Origin: Oidiodendron maius Zn
Taxonomy: Eukaryota; Ascomycota; Leotiomycetes; Myxotrichaceae
Direction: 5' to 3'
Length of the DNA: 64,000 nucleotides
Assembly (NCBI GenBank): GCA_000827325.1
Contig: KN832871.1
Coordinates: forward strand, 558,001 to 622,000
Numbering within the stretch: position 1 is the first letter of the stretch; each line of letters begins with the position of its first letter. Positions 35,100-47,256 of this stretch are shown here, in pieces. Both the position numbers and the translations under genes were made by a program. The notes beneath the pieces were generated by a model, which saw nothing but the letters and a program-made list of their open reading frames with translations, was not told the DNA's origin and ran no database searches.

Positions 35100-37173
35100 G
35101 TGCTTCGCTCATACCAGATTGACCTGTTTCCACGATTTGATTCTTCACCAGAATACCACAGTTCACACACGAACGTCTTGCCTGACCGGCAAGCAATTCC
35201 CAACACTTCTGATTCTCCCTACCGGTGACCCCCATCAGCACGGGTTCCGTTCACCGGTGCACATCTTGTACCCGTATGAGACCATGATACGATGGCATAC
35301 CATGACAGCATACACTTTGCCTAGCGCATACACAGACGAACACACACGCACAATAGATGAGATGGGTTGTCGGTGTTACCAAGGACCGGCTTGTCCTCGA
35401 GTAGTAGGGTAGTGAATAGTAGTGACTGACCCATGCCGAGTCGAGGATAGGAATAATAATAATAGAATGAAAAATACAATTAATTACTTCCCCACCTTTT
35501 CGTCTTGTGCCTTTTTCGTGCCTGCCTATTCTCCGATATGCTAAGTTGCAAGTAGCTCAGGGAGAGTCATGCGACAGACAGCTCGTTTTGCTGCACATCG
35601 CACTCCTCAGCCTCGTCGCCGTTCCTCGCGTACCTCTCGCTACCCCTGACTAGGCAATTACAATGCCTATCACGCAGGTACGAGTCCAAATCAAGCATGC
35701 GTCATTGCCCCGCTCAGTGCAATGAAAGAGGCTTGTCTCCTAGCTTTTTATATATACCTACACTCAATCAAGTATAAAGCAGGAGAAAATCCTGTGTTTG
35801 GATCTTCCAGATGGGGCAGATGTTGTGGATTACATAACTCTGACGTCTTTGAAGAAGGACCCAGGGAGGGGGGGGTTGAAATCAGGGCATAATCTAGGAA
35901 CGGAAGCTAAACGTTTCTAAAACAAGTGGAGAACATACTGAGGGTAGTATTTATCCAGAATTTTCTATTATCTAAGGATTCCAAGGCTCTGGGTTTTAAC
36001 GGGGGCTAAGGTGGGTTATTATTTGAGAGGATTGAAAATAGATCTCGGCATGTCAGAGGAGGGTTGAGAAGGTCAGCATGTGAAAACACGACGGAAAGAG
36101 ACATAGGACATAGGACATAGGACATAAGTCGGTGAAAACGGGAATTACATAACGTTGCGATGTACAGCATAGTAACTACGCTTCTGTGTGGTGATATGTA
36201 GTTGCTCTAGCGATACAAAAGTGGCGCGGTTAACTTTTGGCTGGGCTAAAGTTTATTTCAAGAGGCCGTGCATTTCTTAACCCATATATCGATAAGATGG
36301 GCTCTCAAGGCTCTACAGGGACATACTGCTCAAGTACAAAGCAATGAAAAAGTTTATACGTGCAGTAGAACAAATATAAGGGGGATCTCGGGACCCTCAG
36401 CAGAGCCAAGTAGTATGTACTATGCAAATTAACACTCTCCATCCGAAAAGACCTGGTGGAACTGTTCGGGTGGAAATGCACAGCAGTAAAATTAAAAAAA
36501 AAACTCAGCAGATCTGTTGCCATATTAATTAGGTGTGATTAAACTTTCGATGAATAAGAACTAGTTTAGAGTAGGGACACGATTGAGTTGATTGGAGTCT
36601 AATTCGGCATCATTCTCTTGTTTATTACGGATCGCCCTTGCACAGACAGCGCAGCAAAACATCCTTTTCAACCAAGCGGCTGCGGGGCGCATCCATATGA
36701 ATTATCTCGGAGGACCGTTTTTATGCTTCTCTGGGAATTTCAGTGCGGGATGTGGGCTCAGGTGCTACGAATTCTTTGATAATATATATTCCCATGATAT
36801 GAGCTCAACCGGAGCAAGACCCGACGTCCTGAGCTGGTATAGAGTTGAAAACTTCAAATTATGCGACGTCCAAGATGTCTTCTTCATATAGGCCTTCGGC
36901 TGCGCTGGATGGATACGTTTGTGCTAATGGCCATAACTTTGTGTTTTCTACCTTCGATGTCTTCAAAACCTGAGCTTTGGCAAATAACGGCAGAGATGGG
37001 AATGTTACAAAATTGCGGTGGAGCAAAGACAGCGATGACCCCAGCGTTCCTTTAAGGATATGGGTTTGGATATCGGTGAGTGTGGTCAAGTCACTGGGGA
37101 AATGTGCCTGTCGTATAGAAACCTTAATGGAGGTGTATGAAAGCATAACATTCTTATAACCTACTATCAAGGT
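35100..37173. other. Convergent 2.1 kb gap
   Basis: Between the 3' ends of the GPI-anchored gene and the peroxin gene. It contains a 7-bp tandem repeat (listed), a G-run near 35866 and a short A-run near 36490. Frames here are short (up to ~103 codons) and uncharacteristic. Confidence 0.5.
36100..36126. repeat. GACATAG tandem microsatellite, ~4 copies
   Basis: GACATAG occurs three times in direct succession at 36100-36120 and once more almost complete (GACATA) at 36121-36126. Directly visible; no function implied. Confidence 0.9.
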
Positions 37174-38766
37174 TCAAGATTTTGTGTCGTGATGATGTTG
37201 ATGATGGGAATAGCGATGCGCTTTGTCTTGCCACTTTCTCTTCACCACCCTCACCCACCGCCGCCTCCTCCACTGTCCTCTTCGGCCTCGATCAGCTTCG
37301 GCATCGCTGCCTTCTTCCCAGCTTGGTAGAGAGTGCATCTTGATCCCCTTCCCTCCATTAGTTGGTGTCTCTATTTCCGGGCTCGTCTCATTCGCCCCTT
37401 CATATCGAATATCGTACACCCATCTCTCGCCCTCGGTCTCGATCTCCACGCCGGTGATGATCCTCTCTTCAACCCACTCGCGACTCCAGAGATCGAGCGC
37501 CCACTTCTTCTCGCTCCACTCCCAGCCCTCAGGCGGTTGTACATCCTCGAAGAAGCGTGTGCCCTGCGGCCGGTCGGACCTGATGCGCGCGGCTGACAGC
37601 GGATCGTAAGGCGATGGCGAGAAAACCCACGACTCCCATTCGCCTGTCGAGGAAAGACGTTGCAGCTCAAAGATTTCGACCTCGCGAGTCTCAGGCGCTG
37701 AGTCGAGGATAATGTCCTGCGCAATCCAGTTGTCGAGCCAAGACTTTGCCTGTTCCTCGTGTGGTACGACGTGCTCCTTGTGAGTGTTCTGCATCTGTGT
37801 TTGGATTGCAGGATGTCCTCCGCATATGACGGCCCAGCCCATGCCGAGGAAGAGAAAGCGCCAGGGAATGAGATGGCTTGCTACAAACATGAAGCAAGTA
37901 GCAATGAAGGAGAAGAGGAAGACCGTACTGGACAGGGGCTCGTCGCTGAAATTTGTTGGAGGGTTAAGGAGGGCGATTAGCTGGTCGTGCACTCGACTGA
38001 AGTCCTCCATACTGTTTTGCAGGTCTCGCATATTCCGAAAGAAGTCTCGGGAGAGCTCTTTTACAGGCTTGACGGTAGGAGCAGGAGCGAGAGGCGGGCC
38101 GGTCGGGCTGTATTGGAAGCTGGTCGAGACGGTTGTGGGTGCTGCAGGGTGGCGGGTTATGAAGGAAGGAATGAGGAGGGCGAGAAGGATGCCCAAAAAT
38201 GGGACGACAAATATGAGGTAGGGGTCGAGGCAGATGAAGGTATAGACAGCGAGGAGCGAGAGCGTATGTGACCACTTTCTCCATGACAGGAGACGTGCGA
38301 CCTTAACTTGAAAAACGAAGACAACGCCTATCCGGGAGTTGAAGCGTCGGAAATTGGCAGACATGGTCGTCAAGTTAAAGGGAGGGGCCACAGTATGACC
38401 GGCGCTAGGAGAGTCGTAGTCTTTGCTTGAAGAGGGGTCTTCAGATGGGATGACTTGTTGTAGTAACCTGCATTCGTCAGTACGCGCTTCCCATTTTCTA
38501 ATATCAATACTGATAATAATGTACCTCTCAAGTAACCGGTCCTGCATGCTGAAGCTACTCCCCGAGGTAGATCTTCTATGACCCTTTGCGAAGCTGTCTT
38601 TGAAGTTCGCAGCATGCTTCTTGAATACGCCGCCCCGCGTTTGGTCGCTAGGCGGCGTCCCATTGTCGGAGTCGTCTGGCCCATCTAGGTAGTTTTTGTC
38701 GCCGAAAGCAATCACTGGTACGGGTGACCCGCGGTTGGCGAAGGAGTTTTCTGTAAAGTCATCCAT
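37174..38766 (-). CDS. Integral peroxisomal membrane peroxin, Pex24p-domain + DysF (PEX28-32 group)
   Basis: Minus-strand exons 38766-38525 and 38467-37174 (57-nt intron) encode 511 aa; splicing joins RLLE to RLLQQVIPSEDPSS. The Pex24p-type domain covers ~80-310, with two hydrophobic hairpins: YTFICLDPYLIFVVPFLGIL, and FLFSFIATCFMFVASHLIPW followed by GMGWAVICGGHP. The second part (~370-470) has the Trp-rich, aromatic pattern of a DysF region (GEWESWVF, TRFFEDVQPPEGWEWSEKKW and RWVYDIRYEG). This layout is that of the Pex23/28-32 family, which in yeasts regulates peroxisome number and ER-peroxisome contacts. Basic Arg/His-rich C-terminus. The start is the first ATG in frame. Which yeast peroxin it matches best cannot be told by eye. 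Confidence 0.88.
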   Translation of the reverse strand: MDDFTENSFANRGSPVPVIAFGDKNYLDGPDDSDNGTPPSDQTRGGVFKKHAANFKDSFAKGHRRSTSGSSFSMQDRLLERYIIISIDIRKWEARTDECRLLQQVIPSEDPSSSKDYDSPSAGHTVAPPFNLTTMSANFRRFNSRIGVVFVFQVKVARLLSWRKWSHTLSLLAVYTFICLDPYLIFVVPFLGILLALLIPSFITRHPAAPTTVSTSFQYSPTGPPLAPAPTVKPVKELSRDFFRNMRDLQNSMEDFSRVHDQLIALLNPPTNFSDEPLSSTVFLFSFIATCFMFVASHLIPWRFLFLGMGWAVICGGHPAIQTQMQNTHKEHVVPHEEQAKSWLDNWIAQDIILDSAPETREVEIFELQRLSSTGEWESWVFSPSPYDPLSAARIRSDRPQGTRFFEDVQPPEGWEWSEKKWALDLWSREWVEERIITGVEIETEGERWVYDIRYEGANETSPEIETPTNGGKGIKMHSLPSWEEGSDAEADRGRRGQWRRRRWVRVVKRKWQDKAHRYSHHQHHHDTKS

Positions 38767-39947
38767 GCTCACCGATGATGTCTGGGAGGGGATGATGGGA
38801 GGCACGAGGGCGTGGAATGACAAGATGGAGAGAAAGACACGTCGAGATTGTCCCGCCTGCGGTCACTCAACCTACTCAACCCGCTCAACCCCAGCCCGTG
38901 CTGGCTAGTATTATTCTTCAGGATGGTGTATTGTACAGGTTGGACAGGAAAATCGCTGCACTGGGCATCAGATGCCATCATCAGACACTCCTCGGCCTCG
39001 GCTCGCTGATAGTCATACACCAGTGGTGGTCAGTGCTTTTGCAACACCCAAGTTTTCATCAGCCACATATCACTTTATGAAACAACATAAAATTGGAATT
39101 TTAATTAGATATTAGTATTGTATGTAGATGTATTTCAATAGCTATGCGGTCTATCTAAGTTTTAGCTATGTGGTTGACTTGAAAAGCACAGTCTGTAAAT
39201 TCGAGTGTTGCAAGAGCACTCCACCACTGGCGATAGTCCTTGGGGATGACATAATATCACGGGACCATCACGTGGCCATACGCAGAAACCCCCTTTCCCT
39301 CCCGAAGAGCTCATCCCAGCACGGGAGGGCTACAACGTAAATTGCGATGGGCACGCTGCGAGCGGACTGACACCGCGTGCCATTTGTATCAGAACGTTGC
39401 CCCCGGCGTGGAGAACCAGACGCTCTTAATAGACCTTTACTATTGCCCTCTTAAATTGCGACCCCGTAAACAAAAGCATTGGCGACGGGGCATGAGGCCT
39501 GTGCTGCGAGTTGCCCATTCTGACTGCTACCATAGGCCAGCCCGCCCAGTGACCGCTAGAGTGTGCCCCTGGCCTTGCACATCTCCAAGTCAACCGCCAA
39601 ACTTCCACCCAGACGTGCGTTGCGTGAGCCGTGCTCGAGTCTTGTTCTACAGCATTGCACGGCCGACAGTGCCTTCCTGTGCCCTCTCGTGTCCTCTCGT
39701 GGGGACCATCCAGTCGACCTCTCGTCTACCTGCCTGGACACCCAGCAACCAGAGTTTCCCATCGCCCTCCCCTCTTGCAGTGTCCGGTGGTGATCCCCGG
39801 ACTCCTTTGTTTCCCCTACCGTGTCGACCCTCGATGGACGTCCCTGAGATGAGATAGCCCTTCCACCGACTCGGCCCTTCGACGGACTGAGCTTCAGCTA
39901 AGGAAGCCTCTCGAGCAGACTCCTCAGCGGAGTCTTGGACCGCTTCA
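38767..39947. other. Divergent intergenic region, peroxin / DYRK kinase
   Basis: 1.2 kb between divergent starts. It contains a CACGTG palindrome at 39269-39274 and no gene I can support. Frames at 39342-39857 and on the opposite strand overlap each other and lack features. Likely promoter plus long kinase 5' leader. Confidence 0.5.
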
Positions 39948-42900
39948 ATGATTCGAGAAAAGACGGCTTCATCGGGTCCAAGACCTGAATTCTCCTCCAA
40001 GTCGTGCGTCCTTCGTGTCCCCCATCCCAGGTGGCAGTCATCCCCACTCTGCACACCTCGTACTAATCATGTTGGCAGCCATGAGAACTACGACCCTACG
40101 CCGCGGCCGCGTGCCGGCTCAACAAGAGACACGACCCTCAACGCGAGCCTCCTTAGCAGTCATAGCCTCTTCTCCTTTGGCGGCATAGATGATAATCCGA
40201 GCGGCTCGTTTGACTTTCTGCCCTCCCCGAGTTTTGATGACTTGCAAAGCAGTATCTCGTCGTCAAATGACTTACACAGCCAGTTTCCTGCCCCGGGCGG
40301 TGCGAGCAAGATAATAACAGACAAGCGGACAATTGCAGCCATGGACACATCACTAAACGAAGGGCGAGGGACTGCAGCAGCGGCTAGAGCCTCGACTGGT
40401 CCACGGCCTATCCGGTCAGGCTCCATAGTGAGGCGGCAGAGTACGTCAACACGACAGAGCAGCATATCTTCCACTACATCTGGGGCCTCGGGTGTTATGG
40501 ATCCTCCTTCGGCACCTCTAGCGATGCGGAATCGAAGGCCGAGTCAATATCCACCAGTATCTGGCACTGGTGCTGCTAATGGACCCCTCAAAGGCCCCCG
40601 CAGGTCGATAGGGGCCGGCTCGATTGACGCTGATTTCACGAGACCCGTACCCACACAAAGGCGACGCCCTAGTTTGGCGTCGAATTCGTCCGCACAAGGG
40701 TTGTCCGATGCTGCAGTATCGACGCGACTAAATATTGGGAATGGAGGCAAATATACCGAGGGAGCTCGGGGTCCCACATCTTCAAGGGCCTCGAAGACGA
40801 AATCTCTCCAACCGCCAGCGACACAGGCACAAGCGCTCTTGACCGTTAGTACTCCGGAACACAGTAGGTCATCATCATTTACACCCAGACAAAGCACCCA
40901 AAGAGTAAATACACCATCTTCTTCTGCAAAGCGCATGTCTGTAGTGCATGGATTGAGCCAAAGTACTCACGCTACCGGACTTGGTGCAAGGACCATTAGC
41001 CCAACAGATGCAAGGAGGGCAAAACGATTATCAGTCTTGCAAAATGCGCCTTCGTTGAAGAATCCCCCACCATTACCGAATACTCCACCAACAACTCAGC
41101 CCGATGCTTCGATGCTTCGAACTTCGTCTCGTTCACCCTCGGCGCTGCCTCGAAAGACCCCAACTCCATCTTCTATAAATTTAACTTTCGGCTCCCGTCT
41201 CTCAACTGGATCAACTGCAAGTTATAATGCCGTCCGTATCTCTACAGGTTCCCTGCAACCTAGAGTACCCCCACCAGCCACCTCTCGACTGCCTGCCCCG
41301 AAAACTAGAAGCTTACATAGCGCGGCGGGAAATAATGATGATGACGATGTTCCTCCGGTTCCAGCGATCCCTAGAGCATACGAGTCTCCAAAAGAGTCAC
41401 CTGCTGAGCCAACGTTGATCTTTAGCAGCCGGAAGTCGAGTTTACCATTTGATACGAGCAGTATAAATAGCACGTCAACAAATAGCCTCTCTGGGATAGG
41501 CTCTGCCAGAGAGCCTATTAAATCCGATCGAGATTCAAAACACCGACATCTTGTTCCCCTGGGCTCAAGTTCAGACGTCGACCAGCAGAACAATGCTACG
41601 CCTGTGAAGAAGAATCTGCAGCCCTTACGGCTCCCACCCCTCAATTTGCTCCCTCTGAGCACTCCAACCGCTGCTAAAATTGCAGCTTTGCAAGAACCGG
41701 CTGTGACCGAGGGAAAGACTACTCCTCCACCTCGCCGTGGTGTTCCAACGACTCCTAGTACCCCAATGACTGCTTCGAAGGCCTCATTTTTTGCTCGAAA
41801 CCGCCCTGACGAGAAAGCGGATATCAATTCGCAACACCTGCGAAGCAGTAGCTCCGCTCACCATCTTCGCTCGGAGTCGCCTTCGCAGATAGATGCCAGT
41901 AGCTCTGAGTCTTCAAAACCAATTCCTATACCCAATCGCGCTGGGAGGCAGGCAGTGTCGCCTTTCATCTCGTCCTCGCTCCCGAAGCACAGTGGAGAAC
42001 ACTCTTATATGCCTAGATCTAAAACAAGTGGGGATTTCACCACAATGGATACCTCACTAGAAAACCGGCCTACCCGGGTCAATGGCCCGCGTGCCCAGAA
42101 AGTAACAAAGCCCCAAAAGATTGAGACTCCTCCTGAAATCTCAAGCCCGGAGCCTACGACGCCGTCTTCAAACTCTTCGATACGCCGAAAGCTGAGTCTC
42201 AGTTGGAAGAGGAATACTTCAAAGAACAACCTCAGCATCTCCCATGCAGCAAATGAGCGTGACTCAGAGTATGCACCCCCACCGCCGAAACATGACTCCA
42301 TGCCACCACCAAAGCTTCCTGCGTCTGCCACGGTGAACAATCTGAGTAGCTACACAGTGCCAAGTCCTAGCCCATCTATCAAATCCACTACTTATCTTGA
42401 TTCGAAGAGAAGAAAGAGTTCTGCATCTAGCCTAACATTAGTAAATGGACATGACAGAACAAGAAGTGACAGCTGGGGCCTTAACTCTAGCCCAAAGAAA
42501 GACCAGTCGGAGACAAAGCCAGAAAAGCCCGCCCCTCCAGCGCGGACAACCTCGTCCACCCTGCAGAAGATGCTCGGCTCTAAACCTTCCATGAGTACTA
42601 TGAGCACCGCGAGAACACGGCCTTGGGCTCTGGACCTTGATAAGGATGACCTGCAGGCTGAAGAAGAGATGAAGAAGCTCGGGTCTAAACGGAAAGAGAC
42701 TGAGTCTGCTGCTAAGCAGTTAGATGCTCTTCGGAAGCGTGCCACACCTAAGGAACGCGTCTCGCCACAGCAGGCACTCCAAATGGCCAGTTTGAATATA
42801 TACGAACGGGGGGAGATTGTCGATTACAAAGACATCTACTTCTGTGGAACTAACAATGCTCAGAAACATGTCGGGGAATTAACCGCAACAGCAGTTAATT

Positions 42901-44285
42901 TTGGCTTTGACGACGAGCGAGGAGACTATTCAATTGTGTACGGAGATCATCTATTATATCGATATGAAGTGGTTGATGTGCTTGGAAAGGGCAGCTTTGG
43001 TCAAGTAGTACGATGCATTGACCACAAAACCGGTGGATTGGTTGCGGTGAAGATCATTCGCAACAAGAAACGGTTCCACCAACAGGCGTTAGTAGAGGTT
43101 AATATTTTGAAGAAGCTACGCGAATGGGTACGTGCAGTCTCAGTCTCACATTGCGCATCTAACCGTTCTTAGGACCCTCAGAATAAGCACAGCATGGTCA
43201 ATTTCACTCAGAGCTTCTATTTCCGCGGACATCTTTGCATATCTACAGAACTTCTAGATATGAACCTTTACGAATTCATCAAATCGAACGCCTTTCGCGG
43301 ATTTTCGTTGAAGATCGTCCGACGATTTACCAAGCAGCTTCTGAACAGCCTGGTGCTTCTGAAACAACACAAAGTGATACACTGCGATCTCAAACCCGAG
43401 AACGTCCTCCTGGCCCACCCTTTGCACTCGGAGATCAAAGTCATCGACTTCGGCTCTAGCTGTTTTGAAAACGAGAAAGTTTATACCTACATTCAATCCC
43501 GATTCTACCGCTCCCCAGAGGTTATACTCGGTATGACTTATGGGCTGCCAATTGATATGTGGAGCCTCGGCTGTATCTTGGCAGAGCTATATACCGGGGT
43601 TCCGATATTCCCTGGTGAAAATGAGCAGGAGCAGCTTGCCTGCATTATGGAAGTATTTGGTCCGCCTGAAAAGCATTTAATCGAGAAGAGCTCCCGCAAG
43701 AAACTCTTTTTTGACTCTCTTGGAAAGCCGCGACTAACCGTGTCTTCCAAGGGTCGCCGGCGCCGGCCGTCCTCCAAGAGCCTTCAGCAGGTTCTCAAAT
43801 GTGATGATGAACCATTCCTTGACTTTTTGACGCGTTGTATGCGCTGGGACCCTGATAGACGCCTGAAACCGGAAGACGCTATCAGGCACGAATTTATTAC
43901 CGGACAAAAGTCGTCTATGGCCCCTATCCGTGCACATTACCCTCGAACAGAGTCGCCTACAAAGAGACATCACGCCATCGCCACACTGGCTACTTCTAAC
44001 AGACCTCTTCCCGAGCCACCGGCAACTAGCTTCAAGAACGGCACGGCAGTTAGGCCAAGGGAGGCAACAGGGGCCAGTCCGATCAAGAACCCACCAACAA
44101 CAGCTCGTCGAACGTCAAATATCGCTAGCTTAAACAACACAACTGGAAGCAGACGCATAAGTACTGGTCCAGGCGCTCCGACTGGCCCTGGAGCCAGTGG
44201 GCTACCGAGGGTAACAAGGAGCGTGAGTGCTAAACAAGAGATGGCTTCAGCAGGGGCTACAGCGGCAATGGGTCGCCGAGCATGA
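39948..44285 (+). CDS. DYRK-family protein kinase, Pom1-like
   Basis: Exons 39948-43127 and 43173-44285; the 45-nt intron lies inside the kinase domain. A second possible intron, 40031-40078 (48 nt, TACTAAT branch, phase-neutral), would make the product 1414 rather than 1430 aa. The first ~980 residues are Ser/Thr/Pro/Arg-rich and unstructured. The kinase domain (~1003-1300) shows GKGSFGQVV, VAVKIIRNKK, the catalytic loop HCDLKPENVLL, DFGSSC and the DYRK-type activation loop YTYIQSRFYRSPE, in which the second Tyr would be autophosphorylated. A DYRK-homology box lies just before it (YERGEIVDYKDIYFCG). Fission yeast Pom1 marks cell ends and controls size and polarity; a polarity or septation role here is by family. 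The C-terminal ~130 residues are again low-complexity. The true start could be a downstream Met. Confidence 0.92.
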
Positions 44286-45053
44286 GATGATAGAAATGAT
44301 GACTGCATTTTGGGTATGGGTACATATGAAAGCGCGGGGTCTAGATGGGTGGGGTGATTAGTTTCTTTTCTGATGAGCATAGCTTGCGACGGCTTTTTGT
44401 TTCGCATAAACTTCGCCATACCCTTTCGTTCACTAGAAGAAACCGCCTCCGCCTACGCGATAGCGGAACGGGTTGCAAGATGCTGCTGGCTGTGGCTTGC
44501 GCCTTGACGAGACGAGGCGTTTGTGGGACAGTTTTGGAGCATATATGCTTAAAGCGTTGTGCATGTCGACGGATGTATGTATATTAATGTTTTCATGCCA
44601 AAAGCAACTTTCACGATGGACTTGGGACGGAAACAAAAGATCCCTGGATTGTCATGTTGACATCCATTTTAACTTTTAAGTTCCGCTTGCGAAAAGTTTC
44701 TCAGTGGCTTATGATTTGTGAAACCGAGAAGCTTTTAAAGATAAATCTCATATATATATAGACCAAATCCTTAATTCTTGCAAATATTCCCAACCAGTTT
44801 GAAACGGCCCTCCCTGTCTTGAGTTGGATTTCACTAAATACTGTAGACACGTGACTTTGATACCCCTGCCGCTGTGATTCCGGGGTCGGCATTGTTTACA
44901 TTTACCCATTTTGGAGCGGAACATGGCAACGAGGTTCTTTCTAACAAAGGAGAACGAAAATCGTCAAAATCCCAACAGGACTCTAACTGCTAAATTTATG
45001 CATGTAAATACGGGAGCTATCATCTCCCTACTCTTACCTATTACAAGGGCTCA
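44286..45053. other. Gap before the TinC-like gene
   Basis: 768 bp between two plus-strand genes. A short (TA) run lies at 44750-44760. No gene, RNA or longer repeat seen. Confidence 0.5.
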
Positions 45054-47094
45054 ATGGAGTCCGACAGTTTGAAAACCGCGTCCCTCTACATAAACAACCA
45101 GCTTCTTTCGCGCGGACTTTTACGAAATGGCCAGAGCATTGAGTTTGCGCGCCCGGACAGGGGAGAAGGAGGAGTCGATAGCACAATGGGAAGAGTTATA
45201 AGCGTGGTGAACGATCTGATCTTGCGACGAGATGTGCGCCCCGTTCCAAAATGCCCAGGTGTAGGCATAAAGAATCTAACATACTTCCCAGAGAGACGCA
45301 ACGCAGCGTGAAACGCTCTCCCAAACAATCCGCGGCCTACGCGCTGATGCACTACGGCAAACAACAGATTTCGAACGACTACAGGCCAAATACGCCGAAG
45401 CGCAGAGAAAGCTGGGGCTTGCGGAGGCGACAGAACGCTCCATGCGGCAGCAGCTGAGAAGCGCGGAGCAGGCAGCGCGGGGCTTAAAGGAGGAGATGGC
45501 CCGGATGAAGATGCTGGTGGCGCAGACGCGGGCGCAGTGCGCGAACGAGGTGCGCAAGCGCGAGCGTACGATTGAGAGTATGAAGAAGCACGTTGGGGAA
45601 GGAGGAAGGGCAAGAGGCACGGGCAAGACGGTTGGGGTTGTGAGTATCAACGTCACCGCTGGAATAGGGGCGGAAGGCAATAATGCGAATGCTCTCAGCA
45701 CGGAGGAGTCAGGGTATGATTTACGGATGGAGACAAACGAATTTTTGACGGAGTTGGCCAGGGGTTTGAGTGAAGAGAACGAGCACATGGGTGGTTTGGT
45801 CAGGAGGACGGTGGAGACGCTAAAGACTCTTTCAGGGTATGAGAAGGAGAGTGAACATGAGAATGCAATAGTCGTACAGATGGAGAATGGGTATGAGAGT
45901 CTCGCAACGGAGCTAAATCTCGTGATTGAGCATCTGAGGACGCTGTTGACGAATCCGTCGTTTGTGCCACTCGAGGAGGTGGAGGTCAGAGAGGAGGAGA
46001 TTATAAGATTGAGAGAGGGATGGGAGAAGATGGAGTCGAGATGGCGAGAAGCCGTACAGATGATGGAAGGATGGCGAAAGCGAATGGCTAGGAGTGGCCA
46101 GACGGTTAATCTGGAGGAGTTAAAGATGGGTCTTCGTCTAAGTCCCCTTAAATCCAGAGACGAAGACAATACGAAGGCTTTTCAGCTGTCAACGCTGGTG
46201 GAAGATGTGGAAGGAGACACTCAAGCGGATATCGATGCGATGGACACTACGGATGTCCACGCTCCTGAAGAGCAGGATCTGGATGCTGAATCCGATGATT
46301 CCGACTCAAGTCTAATGGATGACCTTGAAGAGCCGTCTGAAGGTGTGGCTCAGGAGCAGCCTCAAGAGGTCTCATTCAACACGATTTCATCTGCATCTCC
46401 AGGTCCGCCACCTCAGCTCTCTCCTCTGAGGGAAACAACGAAAGGAAACCGAGGTGTAAGCCATGAACCAAGTGATCAATTCATGGCAGTTGCCGAGGAA
46501 GATACGTATGCACTCCTTCAACTCAACACCTCGTCGCCGCGGAAGCCCAAGCCGTCGCCGCATCCTCATCATCAACCGGAAGAGATCCAGGCCCCAGTCC
46601 CCTCAGAAGATGAAGTGGTCTTGGTCGAGCCATCTAATACACAAATACCGCCCTCACATAAGAAACTTTTATATCCCGCTACTGCTGGCAGATCCACTCC
46701 AACTCCGAAAGACACTGGGAGCAAACTCCCGAGACCGAAAGAGGCGCTTCCACAACAAAGCCCGCTTACCATGGCATCTATTGCGGCTAAATTAGCTGCA
46801 ACAGAACGAGAAGCTGATGCAGCAAGGGTGAGAGCCAAGCTCAAAGCAGCTCGAATGAAGAGCGCCTCGAACGCGGATGTCCTGATACTGCAGCCGTCCC
46901 TCAAAGAAGGTGGTGAGAAGGAACCATCCAAGGCGGAACGAGATGTTCAGGAAGACGTGAATCGCGGCCAAGAGACGAGAAAAAGGAAGGCCCCAATTCG
47001 GCAGGGCGGGAGAGCAAGCAGGAGACGGAGTACGTTGAGCCCATGGGAGTTGGAAAGCCTGATTCAAGGGACGGTGGTAAAAGAGGCGGAATGA
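45054..47094 (+). CDS. ADIP-type coiled-coil protein, NIMA-interacting TinC-like
   Basis: Exons 45054-45233 and 45292-47094 (58-nt intron, phase 0) encode 660 aa; splicing joins DLILRRD to RDATQRETLSQTIRGL. Residues 1-~170 resemble the afadin- and alpha-actinin-binding (ADIP) region. They include LKTASLYINNQLLSRGLLRNG near the start and a long coiled coil through LQAKYAEAQRKLGLAEATE, RGLKEEMARMKMLVAQTRAQ and the basic RKRERTIESMKKHV. A second helical block contains LREGWEKMESRWREAVQMM and GWRKRMARSGQTVNL. The remaining ~300 residues are acidic, then basic and Pro-rich. In Aspergillus nidulans the homologue TinC binds the mitotic kinase NIMA. Likely spindle-pole/mitotic or cytoskeletal; family assignment from the N-terminal signature. 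Confidence 0.86.
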
Positions 47095-47256
47095 GTATCT
47101 ACTGCTTTCTCTGGCAGGTATTTGAGGACTTACATTGTTTAAAGATTACACTCATGAGTTAATGATTGTAGAATGACTGTCATAATAGAATGGCCATAAA
47201 TAATTTACAGCCGACAGAGGAGATCCTCGCGTGGCATTCTGCCCAGTCCCTCATTT

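Noticed and set aside
36100-36126. GACATAG repeat as a CRISPR or satellite array
   Set aside because: Only about four 7-bp units with no spacers; an ordinary microsatellite.
41222-41827. 201-codon minus-strand frame inside the DYRK gene
   Set aside because: Antisense shadow of the Ser/Pro-rich kinase N-terminus; low-complexity codons keep the opposite strand open.
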